From positions 1,183,001 to 1,247,000 of the forward strand of contig JANTQA010000019.1 in assembly GCA_027625915.1 (NCBI GenBank): a stretch of 64,000 bases of DNA, in the 5' to 3' direction. The stretch comes from Anaeramoeba flamelloides. Lineage: Eukaryota; Metamonada; Anaeramoebidae. This document shows, in pieces, positions 56,101 to 64,000 of the stretch. The notes beneath the pieces are model-generated. The model was not told the origin of the DNA. It saw only the letters and a program-made list of their open reading frames with translations, and ran no database searches. The position numbers and the translations under genes are program-made. Numbering within the stretch: the first letter of the stretch is position 1; every line of letters begins with the position of its first letter.

Positions 56101-58062
56101 CATTCACCAATTGAAATGTTAACACCTTTTTATAAATTACAATACTCACAAAACAATAAATAAATAATTATCAATACAAATAAATCATGGGTGTGTTAAA
56201 AATTTTGGAGAGAGCAAAACAAAAAAATACATTACTAAATTTGTTTAAATTCTATTAGGAATATTGATCGATCAAAGGTTAGATACTACCAACTAATTTT
56301 ATTTGAGTTCTTCTATTTGGAACAACTCGACTTTAACATAATATAAACCTTTTAGAAAAATTTTGATCGAACGAAGCAAATTACGTAATTCAAACAATGA
56401 AATGAAAACAAAAACTAAAAGATGAAAAAATGATTATCATATTTTACAAAAATCAAAATTATCTCAAATTTCAATGAAATTGTATTATTGTGATTGTTTG
56501 GAACGTTTTAGCTGTGTGGAAAATTTTGAATTTTAGTTTATTTTGATTAATCTTTTATTTTTTTTTTCATTTACAAAACAAAAAAATGATTAAACAAATT
56601 TTAAAAATGAATATTAATTTTTTTAAAAAAATTTGATTTTGTAATCAAAGAATTTTCCAAAAAAGCAGTGCAAATCTATTTTTAAAAGTCTATTTATGAA
56701 ACGAAAATTTAATATGACTCTGCCAATATTCAAAATGGTTCAAGATGTATTCAAAAAGTATGACAAAAAATTTTTTAGATACAACACCGGAATCAGTTAC
56801 ATTGCAGTTTATTAGCTGTTTTATAGATGGCTTTGAATCCCCCCCCCTTTTTTTTTGTCACACATTGTTATAAAATACTTGATTCATCATATTTTGATTT
56901 TTAATACTAATCCAATTTGATTGTTTGTAAGGTATTATTTTAAATAAAAGATATTAAACATTTCTAAATACTCAATTTTATATATGATATTTTTTTACAA
57001 GGTGCGAAAATTGGTGATGATTATTTTTTTTTTATTGATCATTAATTGTTGTTTTCATAAGATTCTGAATCTTGATGCATTTCCCAAATAAAATGGAAAA
57101 CTTTTAAAGATAACGTATTTGCAAAAAAAAAAAAAATCATCTTGTGATTTTTATTGTTCATTTTTTATTGAATTTAATTGTGCCTCATGTTCTGTGCAAA
57201 AAAAGTGTGTAATTAATCTTTTTTTTTTTTTGAAAATATTTTGATGAACATATTTTGAAATGCACACAATAGGTTTCGATTTAATTAGTAATTGATATTT
57301 GTCTTAATTTTAAATTTCCAATTTACGAATAGAACTACTTAGCTAATATTTTTTATGAAATGTAAACAAAATTTTCAACTACTTTTTTGGAAAGAACCTT
57401 CAACAAAAATCTTTTTTTTTAAATTTGATTTAACACCCCACACATTCAAAAGTCACCAACAGAAGTCAATGAGACGATTAAAACAATACAAATAAAAATT
57501 CATATTCATCTTTGTGACCTAATAAATACCCGGAATTGAAAATACTAAAATTTAACTTCTTACAGATCATACAACAAAAAATTTTTATTTGCCGATCATT
57601 CACAAAATTCATTTATATTTTATTTTTTCTAAGAACACTTTAATTTTTATTTGATTTCCTAAATTTCCTTACCAAAACTAATTCAATAATTTTTTTTCTA
57701 ATAAAATAATTTTTTTTTTCTTTTAATAAAAAAATTATAAACAAAAACACCTATCTATCTATCCATATTACCCATTTCTACCTTTGTTGATATATCTATA
57801 GATTATAAAGGAAAAAGAAAATCCAAACTACCCAATAGTTATGATGGGTAATAAAACAGATTTATCAAACGAAAATGACTCAATTTCAAAAACTGTAAAA
57901 AAATATTGCCAAGAATATAATACCCCATATTTCCAAACATCAGCTTTAGAAAATTTAAATATTACTGAAGCTTTTCATGAATTGGTAAGAATAATTTGGA
58001 AATTTAAAGAAAACCCAAATTCATTAAAGAAAAAAAAGAAAAAAAAATGTGTAATCCAATAA
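50188..58062 (+). CDS. Ras-family small GTPase with CaaX tail
   Basis: Exons 50188-50282, 50457-50661 and 57802-58062; 186 residues. Intron 1 is 174 bp; intron 2 is 7140 bp, with GTAAGT and CTATAG borders in phase 0. G1 is GSGGVGKSA. Effector loop [11 protein letters not shown] is Ras-like. G3 is DTAGQEEF, with the glutamine matching Ras Gln61, followed by a diverged switch II ([18 protein letters not shown]). G4 is GNKTDL; G5 is TSAL in place of the usual SAK. The tail is polybasic (Lys-rich) and ends CVIQ, a prenylation box predicted to anchor the protein to membranes. Ras proteins act as GTP switches loaded by CDC25-type GEFs, one of which is encoded at 6167-14114; whether the two partner is unknown. 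The ATG follows TTTTAG, so a 5' UTR intron is possible. Confidence 0.93.
51237..53296. repeat. Foldback element of tandem degenerate units
   Basis: A 2.06-kb inverted repeat in Ras intron 2. The left arm (51237 to about 52190) and right arm (about 52495-53296) pair along most of their length: TTCTCATTTATGAATCTGTT at 51321 answers AACAGATTCATAAATGAGAA near 53203. Each arm is made of diverged units of about 60-90 bp around the motif TTATAC(C/T)(A/T)AGCCT(T/C)TATCAAACCAA. The left arm has an extra segment at about 51390-51640, and the right arm contains a nested MITE. The centre, about 52200-52490, is single-copy. Tandem-unit arms are a known feature of foldback transposons. No coding frame and no clear target-site duplication are seen. 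Confidence 0.75.
52764..52961. mobile_element. Tc1/mariner-like MITE, TA-flanked
   Basis: 198 bp flanked by TA on both sides (52762-52763 and 52962-52963). Inverted ends: TAGTCTGTACCACTTTTAAG on the left and the complement of CAGTCAGTACCACTTTTAAG on the right, extending about 75 bp. TA target duplication and CAGT ends are known of the Tc1/mariner superfamily. It is inserted in the right arm of the foldback element, so it is younger. The open frame on its minus strand is not a gene. Confidence 0.8.
54132..54566. repeat. Family F inverted-repeat element, copy 2
   Basis: Ends CCCGACAAGATTTTTAATTG and CAATTAAAAATCTTGTCAGG are inverted, more cleanly than in copy 1 (28634-29080). It lies in Ras intron 2. 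Confidence 0.75.
56006..56540. repeat. Family B inverted-repeat element, copy 3
   Basis: It matches copy 2 (36125-36666) closely from CCCCAATTCAAAATTTTTAA to AATTTTGAATTTTAGTTTAT. It lies in Ras intron 2, about 1.3 kb before the last exon. Close similarity between copies in two unrelated introns points to comparatively recent spread. Confidence 0.8.
56860..57290 (+). mobile_element. Probable LINE 3'-end fragment
   Basis: The order of short matches (TAAATAAAAGATATTAAA, ATTGGTGATGATTATTTTTT, TGTTCTGTGCAAAAAAAGTG-like) follows the region downstream of the reverse transcriptase relic at 37300-38030. No coding blocks remain, so this would be a 5'-truncated copy. It is in Ras intron 2. The evidence is weak because of base composition. 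Confidence 0.4.
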
Positions 58063-58949
58063 AATTTATCACCACTTAACATGTACCAGATGATCTTTTT
58101 CATAATTGTATATGAGAAAATCAAATCAAAAGGTTTTTATCTTTTAATTTTATTTATAATTGCTGTTTTCCTAGATACATTAATTATAATTTTATTTTTG
58201 ATTTTTTATTTCATTACTTTCTGTTTATCATGTTTTTTTTTTTTTTTAAATATTATTTGAAAATATTTCTCAAATATATTTTTTAATTTAAATTTTTTTA
58301 TAAAGAAATATTTAAAATATTATAAAAGATAAACTAAAATTATTTCATAAATAAATATTTAATTAAATTTTTAGAATTTGCTTTAATAAATCATAATATT
58401 TTTTTGAAAATATTTTTATTCACACGAGAAATTGTAAATATTAGATCACATACATAAATCTATTCCAAAAATTATCATTTCTAAAAAATAATTGATAAAA
58501 CTAATTAAAATTTTCTATATTATACTTGGCATTTTTTGCCATTGTATAGAAAAAAATAACAATAATAAATACATGACATAAAATAGAAAATTCAAGTGGT
58601 CATTTTTGTAAGAAATTGAAATGTGAGTTCTTCAAATAAGTATATTAAGGTATTAACTTGAATAAATGCTTTTCATTATTTACTTTTGGTTTTATTTTGT
58701 ATATTAATCAGATTCGTGCTCTATGCTTCAAATATCTTAAAGAAATAGGCGGTAAATATATAAGAACAATTACTTATTGTTTTTTTTTTTTTTTTTAGTA
58801 ACCATTGCAATTAAAATTTGTTGGTTTGACATTTTTTTTTTTTATTATTACTTTTAATGACTCTAAATATCAATTATTAATAATCATAATACTTTTATTT
58901 TAATTTCTATTTTTTGATTTGGAAAAGTAATTATTTTTATTTATTGTGA

Positions 58950-59460
58950 GAAAGGAGTAATCTAAGAAAATTTACTAAATAAAAAAGGGAAGAAGAAAAA
59001 TAATTAAAATATAAAATTAAAAAAATATTATATCATTTACATGACCAGATTAAAAATTATCCACATCAGAAACAGGAGGAGTAAAAAATCGATAGAATTA
59101 TTATCTTTAATTAATAACGATTCAGCTAACTGTGATTAATAAATTGGTATTCCACTGTTGTTAGGTTTTTTTTAATTTAAAATAATATAGTGAAATCTTT
59201 GATTTTGCTCAATTCTTTTGAATTTAAAAAAACCTTGACAAGAATCCGAAGAGTGGGGTACTCTGTACTCGAATGTGTCTATTTTTTAACTATTTGAGGA
59301 ATTTTTTATTTTCAATTTTTTTTTTATTACCTTAAATTTTCCAACCATAAGAGTTTTTATGAAAAATTCCCGACAAGTACAATAATTTTCATAATTTTGA
59401 TTAGTTAGATTAAAGAGAGTTTTGGGTATTTTTCCTAAGAAAAATTATTATTTTTATTTT
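58950..59460 (+). repeat. Family E repeat, copy 3
   Basis: It follows copy 2 (32336-32955) from AAAGGAGTAAT through ATGACCA, ACAGGAGGAG, TGATTAATAA, GAGTGGGGTACT and ACCATAAGAG. It lacks the hairpin that copy 2 has after ATGACCA but has one at 59155-59245, where copy 2 has none. Confidence 0.65.
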
Positions 59461-59639
59461 TATTTTTTAAAAGGTAATATAAAAAACCAAATATTGAGGA
59501 GAATTATGGAATATTTGTATTTATTTTCTTCGAAAAAAGCTTTTTATAATTGATTTATAATTTATGAAAAAAAAATTGAATAAATAATCTCTTTGTTAAT
59601 TATTTATTTTTTTAAAATAATATCATCCTATTTTAAAAA

Positions 59640-61010
59640 CTAATCTACGTTCTTCGACGATGTTTTATATGGATATTTTTAAATTTTAAGTCTAAATATT
59701 GGTGATTCAAGCTTTAAATAATAACCAATAAATAATATTCATTAAGAAGCATATATTAATATCATATACCGGCTTAGAAACTTTAGAAAATTTAAACCTT
59801 TTAATGAAACAAAAACAGATAGATTGGATATAACACACACAAAATATCGATGAGTTTAAATATCTTGGGGGGGGGGGGTATTAATATAAAATTAAATCAA
59901 ATAGAAAACATTGTAAAATGAAAAACCAATACTTTGGTTTTTAAACAAATATTCCAAGAAAGTATATCGAATAATCACAAAAATCAAATTAAGGTTTGAA
60001 AATTTCTGAAAATTTTAGTATAATCCCAAAGCAGTCAGAATAAATCCAATTTAAACAATAAATATATCTTAAACAATAATAATACCAACAATTCCTGAAA
60101 TTTTGATTTTTTTACTAATGTTCTAAATCAATATTTATATTTTTACAATTATTAAAAATAAAATTTGAAACATGTTGTTTAAAATAGAAAAAAACTTAAC
60201 AAAATTTATAAAAATAATATACAATTTCTTAAGGTGGTATCATTAAATATGAAAGATACTGAAATAATTAGAAAAAAATATATCAATACTAATTTAAGGG
60301 AAAAAATCAAAACAATTAAAAATTAGAATAAATCAGGACTTTTTAATAATAATGATTAATTTTTTGAATCTCCAAGATATTTTTTTTATTAGATCACCAA
60401 TATAAAATCTATTTTAAAATAATAATATGCCATAATAATGGTTTTGTTCTCTTTTTTTTCTCTCTCTTTCTGCTCTTTTCTTTCTTTATCCCCTTTCTTT
60501 TTTAATGTTTTATCACACATACCCAAATACACAGTATACACAAAAACCCCCAAAGACACACAAAGGTACATAAGCATACACACATACACCCATATATAAG
60601 CTATTTCCAAAAAAATGGGAAAAATTTATTTTAAAATATATTTATTAAAACCCAATCTTGAAAAAAGCATTTAAATATAAAAAATCATTAACTATTAATC
60701 GATTCTTGATAATCATTCAATTATTTTCTTAGTATTGTATTACATATAATATATATTTAAATTAAATTTTCTTATCTCTATTTTATTGGATCTTTTTTAG
60801 AGGTGAAAATTGGTATTTATTATTATTATTGATTTAAGAAGTGTGAATTACACTCTAAATACCCTTTTACTTAAATTTCCACAGAGGTAATTTAAGCGTA
60901 AAATCATAGATTACGCGATTGCACAAAAGAAATATACACCTAATTTTATTACTTTTTAAAAAACAAAAGCGAAAAAGTGAAAAGAAAACAGGAAAAAAGA
61001 GGGAAAATTA
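59640..61010 (+). mobile_element. Second decayed LINE fragment
   Basis: Near 59840-60000 the plus strand shows late reverse transcriptase blocks (EFKYLGG over a G-run, then KLNQIENIVK, NTLVFKQIFQESIS and NNHKNQIKV) with stops and frame changes. From about 60600 to 60990 it matches the 3' region of the first LINE (shared AAGAAGTGT(G/A)AATTA and AAAATCATAGATT). It is 5'-truncated and inactive. Confidence 0.55.
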
Positions 61011-61910
61011 TTATTTTACAGATTTGGTCAAATTTCAATTTTGGTCAAATTTACATTTTTTTTAAAATAATAAATTCTATTTAAATATATTGGTTGTATG
61101 GATTTAAAACCACCTTTTGGGAAAGTTAAAGTGTGTTAGGGTAGTTTAGAGATGTTAGAGTGGGTTTAGAAGGTATGTTAGAGAATTTTGGCAATGATTT
61201 TGAAAAAAAAAATAATTAAGAGATCAATTAAAATTTTGTAACTGATTTTTAAAGTAAAGAAAATTTTCCACTTAACTTTTCGTGTTAAAATTGGGTTTAG
61301 AACACATTTTTCAAAATATTTAGTATTGATGATTAAACACATTTTATTTTTTATACTTAAAGTAATAAAATACCTTCAATCACAAATTAATCTTGTTTAA
61401 TCTATCCTCTCAGAATCATTAAAAACTATTAAAAAATTACATATTAATAATAATAATCAAAAAACTCTTCAAAAATGTGAAAAAGTTCAATTTGACCAAT
61501 TTTGAAAATTAAAAATATATCCTTTTCAGGAATTAAATTAACAGTAAATAAAAAAAATAGTGACTTTTTTTCGTTTTATATAAGAGATAAGTGAAATTCT
61601 GGTTAAAGAAAATATTTTTCATAATTTATCAATTGTTTATATGGTGTTAAGCCATCCAATTTTATTACATTATTACGAAAACAATTTTTCAAATAAAAAA
61701 TAAAATATTTACTATTTATTCACTTTTTGATGTACTCTATCAAAAATAAAAAAAAAGATTGGTTAATAAAAGATCACTGATCAAAAAATATACTTCAAGG
61801 CATTTAATAGAATGTGAAAAATTGAATTTTCACGTTCTATTAAGATTTTTTTGAAATTTAATGGTCAAAAATTATAAAAAAATTTTTTTATCACAGTTAA
61901 GTAGTTATAA

Positions 61911-62472
61911 TAATAAACTCTTTTTCAGTCAAAGGGATCCCTATTTTATTGAAGAAATAGAACATATTCTATGATTTTAATCAATTATTCTTCTCAAAAT
62001 AAAATTTTCCATTTTTAAATCAAAAACATTTTTTCTTATTTTGTAAAATTATTTTTGTTTTTTTTTTTTCTTTTCTTTTTATTTTCATTTGTTTTTGAAA
62101 AAGTAAATTTGAAAAAAAAAAAAAAATGTTTGAAAATCCAAATTAACATAAAGAATAGTGAGACTTTGAATTTTCTTTTAAAATACATACATTTAAAATT
62201 AAAAGATCTTATTGTCAACAATTTATATTTTCCAAAGAAATTGAGAACGTTTGCTAGATGTAGTTCCGATCAATGAGCCTAAAATTTTTTTTAATATTTT
62301 TTTTTTTTTTGAAATTTATTGTTTGTTCAAGTATTTTTTTTAAAATTATCGTCTCCAATCCGAAATTTATTATTTTTGATATTTCTCAACAATCTTAGTT
62401 TGGTTTATTCTAAAACAAATAGTGAATTTTTCATTTTTGGCTGGGTTCTATGAGTGAAATTAAGTTTATTTT
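61911..62472. repeat. Family C inverted-repeat element, copy 4
   Basis: Left end TAATAAACTCTTTTTCAGTC and right end TATGAGTGAAATTAAGTTTA are inverted. The interior (TATTGAAGAAAT, CATTTTTGGCTGGG) follows the first unit of copy 1 (20677-21264) in order and spacing. Confidence 0.75.
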
Positions 62473-62689
62473 CTAAAAGTATTTTAAATTTAATTAATAT
62501 ATTTCAAAGGGTAATCATCAAATTTGAATATTAAATAATTATTTATTGATTGGAATTGATATAAAATATTTTTTTTTTTTGATTTTTCAGTTAAGTTTTA
62601 TTTAATTTTTGATTTAAATAAAAACCAGGTACTCTTCAGCACTCTACAAAACCTCAAAAAAACATAGGTACTTCACGGACACTTTTGTT

Positions 62690-62765
62690 ACGTTTTCTAG
62701 GATTTACAAATAATAGAGTAAAAATAGTAGTTTTTACTCAATTCTTTTGAATCCTGTAAATACTA
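62690..62765. repeat. Stand-alone hairpin of the GAGTAAAA family
   Basis: The segment pairs TTCTAGGATTTACAAATAAT with ATTCTTTTGAATCCTGTAAA-like sequence around the core AGAGTAAAAATAGTAGTTTT. It resembles the hairpins inside the family E copies but stands alone. Confidence 0.5.
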
Positions 62766-63515
62766 GTACTCTGAATAATTAACACAATGTATTTTTTTTT
62801 TATCTATTTTAGTTTTATTAGATATATAGAGTATTCTCAAAACTATTCGTTATTATCTATCAAAGTAAATATCCCAAAATCTAATTAAACGAAAATTCAC
62901 CTATCCATTTCTTTAAAATCTTTTACCCCAGAAAAAAAAAACCTTTTTCTCTTGACGAGAGACTTTGAAAAAGGATAATACAAATAGTAACAATAAATAC
63001 AATAGCCTAAAGAATTTGAAGTTCTGGAATTTTGATTATATTGGGAATAAACTTTATTATTAAAGATGAAAAGTTATTGAAAGTAGAATTTTTGCCTAAC
63101 TTTTTTTTTTTTCAATTTTTTTTTTTCGTACTAATCAAGCCACAACACAAATTACAATATTTTTTTTACGATCTAACCAAGATTTTGTTTTTTTTAATAT
63201 TTTTCCCTTTCAAGATTTTTTATTTTTAATGGTTAAAGTTTAATATATCAAACTATTCTAAATTTTGATAAAAACAAACGCCAACACAAAATAATAAAAT
63301 ATTTTAAAATCAAAAATAATAAAAGATACAAAAACATATAAAAAATGAATCACACGATATTTTTGAAAATAAGAGGGAATTTGAATTTATAATTGATTAT
63401 TTAAAACCCAAAAACAAAACAAAAATAAAAATAAAAATATTCAAGCTAATTTTCAATTAAAACTTTTAAAGATTATATTAATAAAATAAATAAAAAAATA
63501 TAATAAAAAAGAAAT

Positions 63516-63952
63516 TTAATTATTCATAACACCAATCCCGTCCACTCTGCCTATAAATGTAAATCCATCAAAAGTGTCTTGGTTGACTTTGCCAATCACA
63601 CTCACTTTAACCAAAGAATCTTCAACTTTTTCCTCTGTGAATTCTTCATCAAAGTTACCAACATCAGTGATATCCTCGATTTTTGGTATAAAAAGCGGGG
63701 TATATTCCCGATTATAGACCTTTTTCCAATCGATCCCGTTAAAGAATGGATGGTTTTGAATTTGAGTAAACCCCTTTACACCTAATCTTGTAAGTGGATT
63801 ACGATCTAATAATTTTTCAATTAAATCTCTCGCTTCATCTTCAATATAAAATGGGACTGTTAATTTTTTCCGGATAATAAATTCAAATACTTCTTCAACA
63901 TCATCTGAATAAAATGGGGGTGAACCAGTTAGCATTTCATATAGAAGGATAC
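63516..63952 (-). CDS. AGC-type protein kinase, last exon
   Basis: The exon follows an AAAATAG acceptor (phase 1, restoring a Gly before ILLYEMLTGSPPF) and encodes 144 residues to TAA. The end of the C-lobe is clear: LLYEMLTGSPPFYSDD, then LLDRNPLTRLG. The AGC tail follows with the NFD-like FDEEFT motif and a hydrophobic motif FDGFTF whose Thr is the expected phosphorylation site. This combination is known from Akt, S6K, SGK and PKC-like kinases; the subfamily cannot be set without the front of the protein, which lies beyond 64000. No C-terminal extension is present after the hydrophobic motif beyond about 10 residues. Confidence 0.9.
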
Positions 63953-64000
63953 CTATTTTGATCGTAATTGAATCGAAAAATTAAAAAAAATATAATATTT

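Larger units (their letters stand above)
58063..63515. other. Intergenic, repeat-rich
   Basis: About 5.5 kb between Ras and the AGC kinase. It contains a family E copy, a second LINE relic, an inverted fragment near 61420-61510 of the repeat at 36705-36830, family C copy 4 and a short hairpin element. The remainder (for example 58063-58940 and 62800-63515) is A/T-rich with nothing I can support. Confidence 0.5.

Noticed and set aside
59869-59879. G-run as a possible G-quadruplex
   Set aside because: A single run of about 11 G without further G tracts nearby; more likely a homopolymer expansion or assembly artefact in a LINE relic.

Overview
This is an AT-rich (mostly A/T homopolymer-laden) nuclear window from a eukaryotic protist. 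The genes have GT-AG introns, eukaryote-only families (Sec23, SRPK-type kinase, Ras, RasGEF, CAP-Gly, RING-H2, actin-related, AGC kinase), Asn-, Gln- and Lys/Glu-rich low-complexity tracts, and every stop codon I could place in a recognised gene is TAA. An amoeboid lineage rich in Ras signalling (for example Anaeramoeba, or less likely a dictyostelid) fits, but this is inference; no marker gene here fixes the taxon.

Layout. (1) 1-2021: first exon of an actin-related gene on the minus strand, the rest lying in or beyond a long intron. (2) 6167-14114, minus: one five-exon gene, with all four introns in phase 1, that joins an N-terminal CAP-Gly domain and a coiled coil to a C-terminal RasGEF_N plus CDC25 RasGEF. 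This fusion is the most interesting protein in the window. (3) 17900-20498, plus: SEC23. (4) 24015-25304, plus: coiled-coil protein of unknown role. (5) 26401-30931, minus: zinc-ribbon/RING-H2 E3 ligase whose RING is split by a 2.9-kb intron. (6) 34717-45296, minus: SRPK-type kinase split by an 8.0-kb intron, with an in-frame TGA exactly where the family has a conserved Trp and frame changes in low-complexity tracts. (7) 46.2 and 48.7 kb, plus: two identical tRNA-Leu(UAA) genes inside a duplicated block of about 280 bp. (8) 50188-58062, plus: Ras GTPase with a CVIQ CaaX tail and a 7.1-kb intron. (9) 63516-63952, minus: last exon of an AGC-type kinase whose front part lies outside the window.

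The rest is dominated by short repeats that resemble non-autonomous DNA transposons (inverted-repeat families A to G and J below), a 2.1-kb foldback element built of degenerate tandem units, a family of 80-100-bp hairpins with presence/absence polymorphism between host repeats, and decayed LINE reverse transcriptases. Introns are sharply bimodal: short ones of 141, 174, 177 and 238 bp, and long ones of 2.3, 2.6, 2.9, 7.1 and 8.0 kb. Every long intron carries at least one repeat element, so the large genes look inflated by insertions. Functionally the window is signalling-heavy (Ras, RasGEF, two kinases, a ubiquitin ligase), but the genes are not arranged as a cluster with a common purpose that I can show.
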